Shown: positions 8,033-16,500, counted from the stretch's first letter. The stretch: DNA of 64,000 nucleotides from an uncultured Oscillospiraceae bacterium (GCA_910579125.1 CAJTTH010000009.1:1-64000), one strand, 5' to 3'. Numbers and translations are program-made. The notes: a model not told the origin generated them from the sequence alone.

Positions 8033-8755
8033 TTACTCATAATTTTTTATCGGAAATTCCTCGCAGCCGTTTATGTCATACCACTCGCCGCCGCAGAGCA
8101 GATAACGTTCGCTTGCGCCGTTGTTGATATATGACAACTCGCCGTCCGCAAACGTGAATGTGAACGTTTCGCCGCCGTCGCTGTCGCCCGGAGTCTCGCC
8201 CTCGGGAAACCAGCGGTGTCTGTATTCAACGCCGCCGAGCCACTCGGAGAGCGCGGTTTTGTCCTCAACGGAAAGCTCAAGCTCAGCGGTTTGTGCATTA
8301 TGCGCATACTCGACCTTGACAATATCCCAAGCGTCTATCCCAAGATCGCTCACAAAGCCCACCGGAATCGGCTTTGGATTGCCGACGGAGAACCACTCGT
8401 CCCTGCGGCACAGATAACACGCGCCGCCACAGTCCAGATAACGGTATATCTCGGGTGCGTTCCCGCCGAACGTCAATTCAATCGTATATAAACGTCCGTC
8501 CTCAGGAACGCTCGCGACAGGCTCGGTCTCAAAGCCCTCTATCCATTCCCTGAGAGCGAGCGCTGTGCCCGTCTGTCCGCTGCGCTCCGAGACCTCGCAG
8601 CCGTCATTCACCGTGATCTTTGCCGCTGCCGTGGTGATATTGACGTTCCCTTGCGCCGTGCTGCCGCTTGTTCCCTTGTCCGCATACGTACCTGAGCAGC
8701 CACCGATCGTCATAATGCACATAACCGCCGCTATCATTATAATGTATATTTTCAT
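8033..8755 (-). CDS. Lipoprotein with two repeated domains
   Basis: A signal peptide ends at lipobox IGGC with C20 lipidated. The mature part contains two similar halves. The first runs from LALREWIEGFE through LYTIELTF to CYLCRRDEWF (about 66-122); the second from TALSEWLGGVE through ETFTFTFADGEL to YLLCGGEWYDI (about 165-232). Each half has a helix with E-W, a beta pair and a cysteine followed by a W. It starts three bases after the VWA lipoprotein stop, so both are one operon. Function unknown; an extracellular binding role is inferred. Confidence 0.78.
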   Translation of the reverse strand: MKIYIIMIAAVMCIMTIGGCSGTYADKGTSGSTAQGNVNITTAAAKITVNDGCEVSERSGQTGTALALREWIEGFETEPVASVPEDGRLYTIELTFGGNAPEIYRYLDCGGACYLCRRDEWFSVGNPKPIPVGFVSDLGIDAWDIVKVEYAHNAQTAELELSVEDKTALSEWLGGVEYRHRWFPEGETPGDSDGGETFTFTFADGELSYINNGASERYLLCGGEWYDINGCEEFPIKNYE

Positions 8756-8758
8756 GCG

Positions 8759-10333
8759 TCACTCCTCCTTGATAACCAGCCTTGCGACCGTCTCCTCGGT
8801 AAGATCGGCGTTGCTCTGATAGCTCGCCGTGAATGTGCTGCCGTCTGCTTTTGCGCATTTGAACGTATACATGAACATACCGCCCGTTATGCCGTAGTCA
8901 TATTGCTGAAAATCGCAATCAACGACCGTGCAGTTAATTGAAAGCTCATTGTTGAGATAGTCCTCTGCAATAGCGGAAACATCGGTCTTAACGGGTTCTG
9001 CGGCTGCCCCGTCGGAAAGATAGCCGTTGACAATCCTTATCATCATATCTTTCAGCTTTTCCACGTTATACGCGCCGACGGTAGGCTCAATATGACCGCT
9101 GCCGACGCCGCTGTCGTCGGTGAGGAACGTGTATGTTCCGCCCGTCGTGAACGCCATTGCGCGCAACAGATATTCGGTGGACTTGTCAATGCCGCTGCTC
9201 GCCACGGGAACTATGCGGATACCCTTTTCGGCTGCCTGTGCAATATATTTATTCACGCTGTCAACAATCTGCACGTCGTCGTGGGGGGGAGCGTCGAGCA
9301 CCAGAAACATTATCTTCACACTGTCTGCGTTCCAGTCATGCTTGTTGACCGCACTGTCGAGCGCCGTGTGTACTGCCTCGGGGAAGTCTCCGCCGCCGCC
9401 TGCCGACTGTTCGCGTATAGCCTCGGAGACCTCGTCGATATTCTCGCTGAACGGGAACTGCCGCACCTCGTATTCATCTTCGGTATCGCGGTAGAAGTTG
9501 ACCGAAACGCGCGTCGGGATATTGGCGTTACCGGACTTGATGCTTTTTACAATATCCTCCAGCTCTACCTTGAGGTATTCAAGCTCGTCGCTCATAGAAC
9601 CCGTAGTGTCGCACATTATCATCAGGTCGAGCTTTTTCGCTGTCGGGGAAACCGCGCCATCCATTTCCGCCGAGAGCGACAGATCGTGCGCGTCTGTGAC
9701 CCACTCGGCGTTAAGCTCCGTTTTTTTATCGCCGCACGTCACCGTGACCTCCGAGGACGGCGTTTCGTCTGAGAACAGATACGCCTTGCCTTTATTGTCC
9801 GTGACCGCCGAATTTCCGTTCCAGTTCACTGCTGCGCCCGCAAGCGGCTTACCGTCCGCTGTGACCGTTACCGTAAGACGATAATCATCTGCGATGCGCC
9901 AATCGTCTTTATAGCGCGTCCAGACCTCATGCGAGCCGTAAAGCGCGTTCCAGTCCGCCCAATGTGAGTTGTCATTCCACTCGCCGCCCGTCAGCAGTCC
10001 CGACTGCGGAGGGATTTCGGTGACGTAGTCCTCGGGTTCAAAGCAGATGCCCGCGTTGATCCCGTCGGTTGCGCCCTCTGCGTCGGTGGCAAAGAACGCA
10101 CCGCCCGCGTCGGCGGTCAGCGTATCATCACCGAGCATGCCGCCGATTTTGTCCAAAAAAGATTCCTTTTTGCCGCCGATATCCGTTCCCTCAAACTTTC
10201 CTGCGCTTGGAGCGCTTCCCGTGCCGTTTGTAATTGCCGAGCCGCCGTCTGCCGGAGCGTTTCCGATTGCCGAGCAGCCTGCCATCGCCAGTGCCGAGAT
10301 AATCGCCAACAGCGTTACCAAATGCTTTTTCAT
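8759..10333 (-). CDS. von Willebrand factor A domain lipoprotein
   Basis: The 524-residue protein has a lipoprotein signal (AMAGC, C20). A low-complexity linker is followed by a carboxypeptidase-regulatory-like/Ig-type fold (YRLTVTVTADGKPLAGAAV to about residue 230) and a VWA domain (about 235-430). The metal-ion adhesion site D-T-T-G-S-M-S is intact at its start, and later DAPPHDD carries the usual aspartates. VWA proteins bind ligands through a divalent metal, so adhesion or assembly at the cell surface is likely. A promoter and the terminator of the preceding operon lie upstream. Confidence 0.88.
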   Translation of the reverse strand: MKKHLVTLLAIISALAMAGCSAIGNAPADGGSAITNGTGSAPSAGKFEGTDIGGKKESFLDKIGGMLGDDTLTADAGGAFFATDAEGATDGINAGICFEPEDYVTEIPPQSGLLTGGEWNDNSHWADWNALYGSHEVWTRYKDDWRIADDYRLTVTVTADGKPLAGAAVNWNGNSAVTDNKGKAYLFSDETPSSEVTVTCGDKKTELNAEWVTDAHDLSLSAEMDGAVSPTAKKLDLMIMCDTTGSMSDELEYLKVELEDIVKSIKSGNANIPTRVSVNFYRDTEDEYEVRQFPFSENIDEVSEAIREQSAGGGGDFPEAVHTALDSAVNKHDWNADSVKIMFLVLDAPPHDDVQIVDSVNKYIAQAAEKGIRIVPVASSGIDKSTEYLLRAMAFTTGGTYTFLTDDSGVGSGHIEPTVGAYNVEKLKDMMIRIVNGYLSDGAAAEPVKTDVSAIAEDYLNNELSINCTVVDCDFQQYDYGITGGMFMYTFKCAKADGSTFTASYQSNADLTEETVARLVIKEE

Positions 10334-10445
10334 ATTATATTCCTCGCTTTCGATGAAGTGTAAATATTAGCTTCTATCAGTAATACCTGACAAATCGGAA
10401 AATGCTGCAAAAATTTCATAAATTTTAAAAAACTCTTGCCGAGCG

Positions 10446-10628
10446 ATGAAAGGTATGTTCATTCTAGTGAATGTATTCCGGAGCTTGTTGGCGGCTGCAT
10501 ACGTCATGGGAGTTGACAATCTCCGCACCGCACTTCGCAAAGCGCGTGATATTAACGCGGATGAAGATGATTGGCAGAGGATTATCAATATGCTGGGGTC
10601 CGGGAATCGTAACGGAGGTAACAAGTAA
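10446..10628 (+). CDS. Small ORF of unknown function
   Basis: A 60-residue plus-strand frame lies in an otherwise empty 480-base gap and antisense to the leader of the VWA gene. Its middle reads like an amphipathic helical protein (NLRTALRKARDINADEDDWQ). No clear ribosome site precedes the ATG at 10446; an ATG at 10458 is also possible. Its end carries GGAGGTAACAAGTAA, which would serve the next small frame. It could be a remnant of a mobile element. Weakly supported. Confidence 0.3.
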   Translation: MKGMFILVNVFRSLLAAAYVMGVDNLRTALRKARDINADEDDWQRIINMLGSGNRNGGNK

Positions 10629-10629
10629 T

Positions 10630-10728
10630 TTGCGGTACTATGGCTATAGCAAAAGCCGGCTTGAAGCCAAGGCTGACGAAATAAATGAAGCGTTTGGCAT
10701 AATATTCTCCCTTTCCAACGGACTGTGA
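10630..10728 (+). CDS. Small ORF coupled to the preceding one
   Basis: A TTG start at 10630, two bases after the previous stop and seven bases after GGAGGTAAC, opens a 32-residue frame beginning MRYYGYSKSRLEAKADEINE. The spacing suggests translational coupling. No family is recognised; it may be the end of a decayed gene. Confidence 0.3.
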   Translation: MRYYGYSKSRLEAKADEINEAFGIIFSLSNGL

Positions 10729-10752
10729 TTTTTTTGTAAAAGCCGTCATTTT

Positions 10753-10781
10753 ATGATAATATTTTCGGGAAATATTGTCAA
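10753..10781 (-). promoter_or_regulatory. Promoter upstream of the VWA lipoprotein operon
   Basis: On the minus strand TTGACA (10781-10776) and TATCAT (10758-10753) are 17 bases apart. The leader to the VWA start would be about 410 bases and antisense to two small plus-strand frames. Confidence 0.65.
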
Positions 10782-10782
10782 G

Positions 10783-10807
10783 AGAAAAGCCGCAGATTTC
10801 CTGCGAC
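10783..10807 (-). terminator. Terminator of the ECF sigma/anti-sigma operon
   Basis: On the minus strand GTCGCAG, a five-base loop and CTGCGGC form a seven-base-pair stem followed by TTTTCT, twelve bases after the stop at 10820. Confidence 0.8.
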
Positions 10808-10819
10808 TTAAAATTATTG

Positions 10820-11308
10820 TTACCCACCGCTGCGAGCACTTTCTCCGCTGTATGCCCTCATCCAGTACGAAAGTTCGCCGTTGAGTTCGCCGAGAATTAC
10901 CGAACCGTTTACATCGGCGTTGATTGTGAAAAAATCAAAGCAAGCGATTTCGTCCGCGTCGACTTTCACATAAAAGCTGCCGATAAATTCGCCTTTAAAC
11001 TGCTCGGACGGCTCTGAAAGACCGTATGCCTTGCGGATATCGCCAGTGTGAAAGCCCTCTTGGCAATATCCCGCGCCGCCGATCTCGACGAGAAGCACGG
11101 GCGGCACTTGGCTGTCGCTTGTCATATTCACGAGGACAATGTTATACAGCGCCGCGCCCCCTCCGAACACCAGCGCGAGTGCCGCCGCTGCTCCCGCCGC
11201 GAGTTTGGCTGCAACGACAAAGCGCCGCTTTTTAAGCACCGCCGCCGAGCGCTCTATCAGCGCGTCGTCAATATATGAGATACCCTCGAAGATGTTTTCG
11301 GAATTCAT
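10820..11308 (-). CDS. Probable membrane anti-sigma factor
   Basis: The 162-residue protein overlaps the end of the ECF sigma gene by ATGA, which suggests coupled translation. It has a cytoplasmic N-terminus of about 28 residues, one membrane span (about 30-57, rich in Ala/Val) and an extracellular domain of about 100 residues. This is the layout of Firmicute anti-sigma factors that hold a sigma factor at the membrane. There is no zinc-binding H-x3-C-x2-C motif. The role is inferred from position and topology. Confidence 0.65.
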   Translation of the reverse strand: MNSENIFEGISYIDDALIERSAAVLKKRRFVVAAKLAAGAAAALALVFGGGAALYNIVLVNMTSDSQVPPVLLVEIGGAGYCQEGFHTGDIRKAYGLSEPSEQFKGEFIGSFYVKVDADEIACFDFFTINADVNGSVILGELNGELSYWMRAYSGESARSGG

Positions 11309-11865
11309 ACGTCCACTCCTTTCTTGTACAGCGCAAGTTTCAGCTTCTCGCGCATTCTGAACAGTATTGCGGTTATCTTGCTTTTTGAAAAGCCGCTCTC
11401 GCGCGATATTTCCGCGATAGTTTTACAATAAAAATACCTCTCGGTAAATACCGCCGCGTTGACCTCGGTCTGCTTTTTCAGAAACGCGCTTATCGTCTCG
11501 CCGATAAGCCATGCGTCTATCAGCTTGTCCGCGAAATCCCCCGTCGGAATGCAGTCCGCAAGCTCCGACAGCAGGACCTCCGCTTCACCGCCGCCGCGTT
11601 TCTGCCGCCGTCGGGATTTCAGCCGCGTAAGCGCCTGATTGCGTGTTATTTTCGCAAAATATGCCGCAAGCGAATCGGGGCGCTCGGGCGGTATCGCGTT
11701 CCAAGCCGCGTACAGCGCGTCGTTAAGGCACTCCTCCGCGTCCTCGCGGCTGCCGAGAATATTTGCCGCCACACATCGGCAGAAGCCGCCGTATCTTCGT
11801 TCGCTCTCCGCGAGTGCGCGTTCACTGCGCTGCCAATACAGTTCTATTATCTCCTTGTCGGTCAT
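11305..11865 (-). CDS. ECF RNA polymerase sigma factor
   Basis: The 186-residue protein has sigma-70 region 2 (about 8-75, with SREDAEECLNDALYAAWNAI and ITRNQALTRLKSRRR) and region 4 (about 125-180, with a helix-turn-helix TIAEISRESGFSKSKITAIL). Regions 1 and 3 are absent, as in extracytoplasmic-function sigma factors. The next gene is a membrane protein fitting its anti-sigma factor. It would direct transcription of a stress regulon; the signal is unknown. Confidence 0.9.
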   Translation of the reverse strand: MTDKEIIELYWQRSERALAESERRYGGFCRCVAANILGSREDAEECLNDALYAAWNAIPPERPDSLAAYFAKITRNQALTRLKSRRRQKRGGGEAEVLLSELADCIPTGDFADKLIDAWLIGETISAFLKKQTEVNAAVFTERYFYCKTIAEISRESGFSKSKITAILFRMREKLKLALYKKGVDV

Positions 11866-11938
11866 CGGTTCACCCCCCTGAAAAAGCTGTTCACTTATAT
11901 AGTAGACGTTTTACTCTCGTTGATTGCGCCTAAACGAA

Positions 11939-11966
11939 AAAAAGACCGCGTAACGCAGTCTTTTTT
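11939..11966 (-). terminator. Bidirectional terminator
   Basis: AAAAAGACxGCG and CGCAGTCTTTTT form a long stem flanked by A and T runs. It ends the ABC-2 operon on the minus strand directly at the stop codon of the gene at 11965. Confidence 0.85.
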
Positions 11967-12420
11967 ATAAATTCGCCGTCATCTCAGCAAAGACCTCAAC
12001 CATTTTTACTGCCGCGAACACCGCCGACGGAATGAATATCACGCTCCCCAACACCATGGTAAGCAGCGCGTTGCTGTCGATCGCCGAACGGTTCAGGCGG
12101 CAGTACAACAGCCTTATCTCCCTTTCGGGAACATACAGCTTGCCCCGCATTACCATTTCGCATGGAAATATATTCAGCACTTCCCTGTCGCCTATCCTGT
12201 ACACCGCACACGGAAACCGCCGCTCCTCGCTGAACCTCACGAACACCGCCGTCGTTCTCTTTGAAAATGCGAGCATCACCGGACACACCGCAAAAAAACA
12301 ACCGATAAGCACTATAAATATCCCGACGACGCCCATGCCCAGCACCGCGATATCGCCCCAACCGAATCCCAGACAGAGCATGAGCACTATTATCAATGCC
12401 GCACCTATCACAATATCCAT
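11965..12420 (-). CDS. Small membrane protein at the end of an ABC-2 operon
   Basis: This 151-residue protein has hydrophobic segments at about 3-22, 26-52 and 116-145 and a soluble middle with FSEERRFPCAVYRIGDREVL and KLYVPEREIRLLYCRL. No family is recognised. It is the last gene of the GntR-ABC operon, 34 bases after the second permease, and may assist the transporter. Confidence 0.65.
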   Translation of the reverse strand: MDIVIGAALIIVLMLCLGFGWGDIAVLGMGVVGIFIVLIGCFFAVCPVMLAFSKRTTAVFVRFSEERRFPCAVYRIGDREVLNIFPCEMVMRGKLYVPEREIRLLYCRLNRSAIDSNALLTMVLGSVIFIPSAVFAAVKMVEVFAEMTANL

Positions 12421-12454
12421 AATATCACCTACGGATATTATAACACCTTTTCAC

Positions 12455-13129
12455 TCAAATGTCAACATTTACCGCCCTTTTCCCCGTTACCCAGCTAACC
12501 GCGACTACCGCCGCAGTCAGCGCGGGAAGTCCCGCGCAGCAGATGATCCGAAGCGCCGCCGTTCCGATATAATCCAGAAAAAACATAAACGCAAGCCATA
12601 TGATTGCCGCCGCGCAAAGCACCATAAAGCCGAGATACACTGCCGTAGTCGACTTTGCGCCGAAACGGTAGCCGAGCGTAAACGTCGGCGAAAGCGCTAT
12701 CGCCTGAACCATGCACATACACAGCGGCAGCGCGAGCATAGGCTCTATCGGCAAGCTGAAAATCAGCGCGGCGAGAACGTTCAGAACAAGCGACAGCAGC
12801 GTGAGCAAACCGAGCACCACGCCCATAGCCGCGAATTTCGCGCCGACGATCTTGCCGCTCGTCAGCGGCATTGTGCGCTGCATTTTCGACCAGCCGCTGC
12901 GTTCGTCGTAGCCGAGAGTGTTCACCAGAAACGACGAACAGAGCGTTATCGAGATGTAGTTGACGATACCGTAGATCACCACGGATATTTCGACGGGATG
13001 GCTTGCATCTTCGACCGCCATTCCGCCGCCCATAAGCATAAGCATTGCCGAGGGCAGCAGCAAAAGCGCCAGTCCGCCGAATATCTGAAACCTCACACCG
13101 TAAAGGTCCTTCAGCACTAACCCTTTCAT
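12455..13129 (-). CDS. ABC-2 type transporter permease
   Basis: With the start at MKGLVLKDLYG (13129) the product has 224 residues and six predicted membrane spans, fitting the ABC2_membrane_5 family. Its ATG shares one base with the stop of the preceding permease gene (TGATG), so the two are translated together. A longer frame exists upstream but runs through the neighbour. With the sister permease and the ATPase at 14030 it should form an exporter, likely for a peptide or lipid-active compound. Confidence 0.82.
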   Translation of the reverse strand: MKGLVLKDLYGVRFQIFGGLALLLLPSAMLMLMGGGMAVEDASHPVEISVVIYGIVNYISITLCSSFLVNTLGYDERSGWSKMQRTMPLTSGKIVGAKFAAMGVVLGLLTLLSLVLNVLAALIFSLPIEPMLALPLCMCMVQAIALSPTFTLGYRFGAKSTTAVYLGFMVLCAAAIIWLAFMFFLDYIGTAALRIICCAGLPALTAAVVAVSWVTGKRAVNVDI

Positions 13130-13824
13130 CAGCAAACATCCCCTTTCTTCACCCTCGCCAACAGAACGAAGTAGAATATCACATACAGCGCCGCCGAGAT
13201 ACCGAGTATAATAAGCAGCAGCCACCCGTTGGAAAGCAGCGTGATAAAGACGCTTACAAAGCTCTCCGTTTCTTTGGTAAACACATTGCAGAGTATCATT
13301 ATAGGCAGCACAAAGCCAAACCCGAGCACCAAGCCCACTGCAAGCCCCGCCTTTTCGGCGCTCTTAAAGTCGATAACAAACGGAATGACCACCCATTCCA
13401 CCGCGCCGCAACCCGCCGCCAGCACCGCTGTGGTCTTTATCGTATCGAGCGTGAAAAAGCTTCTGTCGAACACGCTCATCACAAGCTGCATTACCATGCA
13501 CATTGCAATGCCTATGCCGATAGATATAACGTTTTTCAGCAGCTCCGACGTTACAAACGTATTCCTCGATATTCCGCCCGCAAGCGTCATATCCGTAAAT
13601 CTGCACTTGATATTCGTCTCGAAATTTCGCGCGAGCCACTCCGTAATGACCGCGACCACCACAAGCTGCAAACCCGTAAACAGCATTGTGGGCGCTCCCG
13701 AATTATCGCCGGGCATAAGCTTCACCCACAACGCGCAGAACGCCGTTCCGAGCGCCGCCGTTATCCCCGCCGCGATAAACCATTTCTTATTAAGCAAAAA
13801 ATTGCCGTATAATATACCTTTCAT
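13129..13824 (-). CDS. ABC-2 type transporter permease
   Basis: The 231-residue protein is hydrophobic with about six spans and begins MKGILYGNFLLNKKWFIAAG, a typical start for ABC-2 permeases of the YhcI/BcrB kind. The downstream permease begins in the same manner (MKGLVLKDLYG), so the pair arose by duplication. It belongs to the operon gntR, ATPase, two permeases. The repeat element at 13833 ends only eight bases before its start codon, so translation start would be close to a strong hairpin. Confidence 0.82.
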   Translation of the reverse strand: MKGILYGNFLLNKKWFIAAGITAALGTAFCALWVKLMPGDNSGAPTMLFTGLQLVVVAVITEWLARNFETNIKCRFTDMTLAGGISRNTFVTSELLKNVISIGIGIAMCMVMQLVMSVFDRSFFTLDTIKTTAVLAAGCGAVEWVVIPFVIDFKSAEKAGLAVGLVLGFGFVLPIMILCNVFTKETESFVSVFITLLSNGWLLLIILGISAALYVIFYFVLLARVKKGDVC

Positions 13825-13832
13825 ATTTTAAA

Positions 13833-13935
13833 GGCAAAAGCTCGCACCGGTCGCGCTTCGCGCACCCTAGCCAACGGCAACTCCTCCGCTTCACTTCGTT
13901 CCGCTCCGTCGTCACCGTTGCTTGCGGCTTTTGCC
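13833..13935 (-). repeat. SD-proximal hairpin repeat, copy 1
   Basis: Outer arms GGCAAAAGC.CGCA and GCTTTTGCC pair, and inner arms CAACGG (near 13872) and CCGTTG (near 13916) pair. The GGCAAAAG end lies eight bases from the start codon of the permease at 13824. Confidence 0.85.
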
Positions 13936-14029
13936 CATGCGCCTCCTTTTTGTAAATTTAAATTAAACGCCACGCTAAACAGCGTGTCCACGCGCGGCTT
14001 TTTGCAGAGGATTTCGGCGAAGCCGAAAC

Positions 14030-14869
14030 TTAGTCCTTAACATAGAACACCATAATTTCCTCAATAGTCGGCGCGTCTGCGGGGATATCGGGGTAATTGT
14101 GCGCGTTGGTGGTCAGCACCTCGTTCTGGAAACGCCCCTTGCGCACGCCGATAATATCCGCCTTGTCGATACGCGCAAGTTGCTCGTCTGTACACTTGAG
14201 TATCCTGTGCCGCTCCATCATCTCGTTGCGCTCCTCGGTGAACATTATCTCGCCCTTGTGGATAAAGCAGATATAATCCGCGATATGCTCCAGATCGCTT
14301 GTGATATGCGTCGAAATAAGTATCGAATGGCTCTCGTCCTGCATAAACTCCAAAAAAATATCCAGTATCTCCGAGCGCATTACAGGGTCGAGACCGCTCG
14401 TCGGCTCATCAAGTATCAGAAGCTGCGTATCGTGCGACAGCGCCGCCGCGATCGACAGCCTCATCACCATACCGCGCGAGAAGCTCTTGAACCGCTTGTC
14501 GAGCGGCAACTCAAACTTCGTCATATATCCGAAAAAACGCTCGCTGTGCCACGTCTTGTAGATACCGCGCATCACCTTGTCAAGCTGCCTTACCGTAAGG
14601 TTTTCGGGGAACGACAGTCCGTCGAACACCACTCCTATCTTCTCCTTTGTCGCGGGAGACAGCTCGTCGGCGTTCTCGCCGAGCACCGTAATGCTCCCCT
14701 CGCCTTTTTTCAGCAGCCCGAGTATCGCCTTTATCGTCGTTGATTTGCCCGCGCCGTTCTCGCCGATAAAGCCCACCACCGATCCGCACGGCACATTGAA
14801 CGATACGTTCTTCAGGCTGAACTGCGGATATGTCCGCGTTATATTCTTCACTTCAATACAATTATCCAT
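14030..14869 (-). CDS. ABC transporter ATP-binding protein
   Basis: The 279-residue protein has Walker A G-E-N-G-A-G-K-S-T (36-44), a signature S-R-G-M, Walker B L-L-I-L-D-E-P and the switch histidine in STHITSD. The signature variant F-S-R-G-M is normal for exporter ATPases of the GntR-linked YhcG/EcsA kind. It powers the two permeases at 12455-13824. The operon is headed by a GntR regulator, an arrangement often seen in bacteriocin or envelope-stress exporters; that role is inferred. Confidence 0.9.
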   Translation of the reverse strand: MDNCIEVKNITRTYPQFSLKNVSFNVPCGSVVGFIGENGAGKSTTIKAILGLLKKGEGSITVLGENADELSPATKEKIGVVFDGLSFPENLTVRQLDKVMRGIYKTWHSERFFGYMTKFELPLDKRFKSFSRGMVMRLSIAAALSHDTQLLILDEPTSGLDPVMRSEILDIFLEFMQDESHSILISTHITSDLEHIADYICFIHKGEIMFTEERNEMMERHRILKCTDEQLARIDKADIIGVRKGRFQNEVLTTNAHNYPDIPADAPTIEEIMVFYVKD

Positions 14870-14883
14870 AATATCTCCTATCT

Positions 14884-15019
14884 AAAACGCTCCGCGCACC
14901 GAGCGGCATAGCCGCCCCAGCCGAGTTACCTTGCTCCGTTCCGTTTGCTTCGCTCTCTCCACTTCACAAGGTAACTCGCTTGCGCTTCGCTGCGTGTTTT
15001 GCTTGTTGCTCTTGGCTAT
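14884..15019 (-). repeat. SD-proximal hairpin repeat, copy 2
   Basis: Inner arms GAGTTACCTTG and CAAGGTAACTC pair perfectly. Outer arms are the variant AAAACGCTCCGCGCA / TGCG..TGCGTGTTTT. The end is 14 bases from the ATPase start at 14869, with TTTAGATAGGAG between. The remainder of the 375-base gap to 15244 holds a partial copy of the second repeat family. Confidence 0.8.
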
Positions 15020-15129
15020 TGAATTTCTTCCCTGTTTGTTGACCAAAGACAATTGCGCTTATTCGGCAGTGCGGCTCAGGAGCGGTTTTCCCGCCACCCC
15101 TGTTCGCCATTAAACCGCAACGCTGCTGC

Positions 15130-15200
15130 CAACCAACCGGGGCGGACGTGCAAACCGCTATCGGCGGGACACTCGCAGCCGCCCCGCTGCGCGGCACAAA
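15130..15200. repeat. Partial copy of second hairpin repeat family flank
   Basis: CCGGGGCGGACGTGCAAACC and following bases match 25438-25475 (CCGGGGCGGACACGCAAACC). The hairpin core seen at 25468 is only partly kept here. Confidence 0.5.
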
Positions 15201-15244
15201 TTTAAACGCACCTGCTCCCGTTAAGGCGACTGCTCGCGCCCCGC

Positions 15245-15616
15245 CTATTCGCCGTAGAACATCGCGAGAATTTCCGTGAGCTCCTCTTTTGTAACGCCGC
15301 TCTGGCGCGCGATATCGGCGGCCTTGCCGAGATGTTCCTCGATCTCGCGGAGATTATTCTCGCGCATCATCTCGGGATCGGCAGCCGAAACAAAGCTGCC
15401 GCGCCCCGTAAACGACTGTATAAATCCCTCGCTCTCCAGTATCTCATACGCGCGCTTGGTCGTGATAACGCTCACGCGTAAGTCCTGCGCGAGCGCTCTC
15501 ATGGACGGCAGCGCATCGCCCTCGTGCAGCTCGCCGCCAAGTATCAAGCCCTTGATCTGCGCGGCGATCTGCTCATAGATAGGCACGCCGCCCGAATTTG
15601 TAATTATAATATTCAT
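15245..15616 (-). CDS. GntR-family transcriptional regulator (YtrA type)
   Basis: The 123-residue protein has an N-terminal winged helix (about 8-75; PIYEQIAAQIKGLILGGEL and LPSMRALAQDLRVS) and a short helical tail rather than a large effector domain, as in the YtrA subfamily. Such regulators repress adjacent ABC exporters. A perfect 7-base inverted repeat overlaps the start point of the promoter at 15780-15808, which suggests that it controls its own operon. Confidence 0.9.
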   Translation of the reverse strand: MNIIITNSGGVPIYEQIAAQIKGLILGGELHEGDALPSMRALAQDLRVSVITTKRAYEILESEGFIQSFTGRGSFVSAADPEMMRENNLREIEEHLGKAADIARQSGVTKEELTEILAMFYGE

Positions 15617-15761
15617 AAAATACCCCTCGGGACATATGTCCCCGCCGCTCGTTCCACTCGGCTGTGCACTTCCGAAGCGAACCTTGCGGCGTTCCTTTGC
15701 AAAGATTTACCGGTTTGAGAATACACTTCGCAATACCTCAAAATACAACTTGTTTTTATTG

Positions 15762-15780
15762 TGTATATCTCATATATACA
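15762..15780 (-). promoter_or_regulatory. Candidate GntR operator
   Basis: TGTATAT (15762-15768) and ATATACA (15774-15780) form a perfect inverted repeat with a five-base centre. It begins at the -10 box of the operon promoter, so a bound dimer would block initiation. Confidence 0.65.
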
Positions 15781-15808
15781 ATATATCACATAAGTACAAA
15801 TTTGTCAA
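15780..15808 (-). promoter_or_regulatory. Promoter of gntR-ABC operon
   Basis: On the minus strand TTGACA (15808-15803) and TATATT (15785-15780) are 17 bases apart, about 160 bases before the gntR start. Confidence 0.8.
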
Positions 15809-15867
15809 TACCCTTTTTGAAATTTTTTGAAATTATTTCAGCCGCTGTAAAACATAAAGCGGAGGAA

Positions 15868-16455
15868 CTAGTCCTCCGCTTCCAATTCTATCACCTCGTC
15901 CGCAAGAGCGGCGCATTCGTCCTTGTCGTGAGTGACGAGCACCACGGTCTTTCCCACGGACTTTCTGTGGCAATAAGCCATTACCGTGCGCTTTGTCGTC
16001 TCGTCGAGACCCTTGAACGGCTCATCCAGAAACAGCGCGTCATACTCCGCAAGCAGCGCCCTTACCAGTGCTGTTCGGCGTTTCATTCCGCCAGAGAGCG
16101 TCCTAACCGCCTTGTCAGCGCACTCCGCAAGACCAACCTCGGCAAGTTCGGCGGCTATCTGTTCCTTTGTGAACCTCTTACCCGTCACAAGCCGTATATT
16201 CGCGCTTACGGTAAGATTCTCGCACAATCTCTCCTCTTGAAACACCGCGCTTATCCGCTCCCCGTCGAAGATCACCTCGCCGCTGTCGGGCTTCACAAGC
16301 CCCATAAGCACGTTCAGCAGCGTGCTTTTGCCGCATCCCGAACGCCCCAGCACCGCCGTCACCTTTCCCTCGGCAAACTCGCGGGTGAAATTATTCAACA
16401 CCATGTTTTCACCGAAACTTTTTGTAATTTTAACGGCTTTAAGCAACACTATCAC
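15868..16455 (-). CDS. ABC importer ATP-binding protein (nitrate/sulfonate/taurine type)
   Basis: The 195-residue ATPase has Walker A G-R-S-G-C-G-K-S-T, the signature L-S-G-G-M-K-R-R, Walker B A-L-F-L-D-E-P and the switch histidine in VTHDKDE. It is shorter than SsuB/TauB (about 240-260 residues) because the C-terminal tail is missing. A GTG at 16455 is used, close to AGGTAAGGGAG. It follows the permease and binding-protein genes in the same direction, with a hairpin repeat in the gap. The substrate is not known. Confidence 0.85.
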   Translation of the reverse strand: MIVLLKAVKITKSFGENMVLNNFTREFAEGKVTAVLGRSGCGKSTLLNVLMGLVKPDSGEVIFDGERISAVFQEERLCENLTVSANIRLVTGKRFTKEQIAAELAEVGLAECADKAVRTLSGGMKRRTALVRALLAEYDALFLDEPFKGLDETTKRTVMAYCHRKSVGKTVVLVTHDKDECAALADEVIELEAED

Positions 16456-16500
16456 TCCCTTACCTCGCAGTATCGTCTGACGGACGCAGCCGCTTCGGGC

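Noticed and set aside
12032..13120. 362-codon open frame on the plus strand
   Set aside because: It runs opposite the small membrane protein and the ABC-2 permease and has no signal, motif or ribosome site.
14030..14869. ABC ATPase with an abnormal signature motif (S-R-G-M)
   Set aside because: Exporter ATPases of this GntR-linked group normally carry such variants; Walker A, B and the switch histidine are intact.
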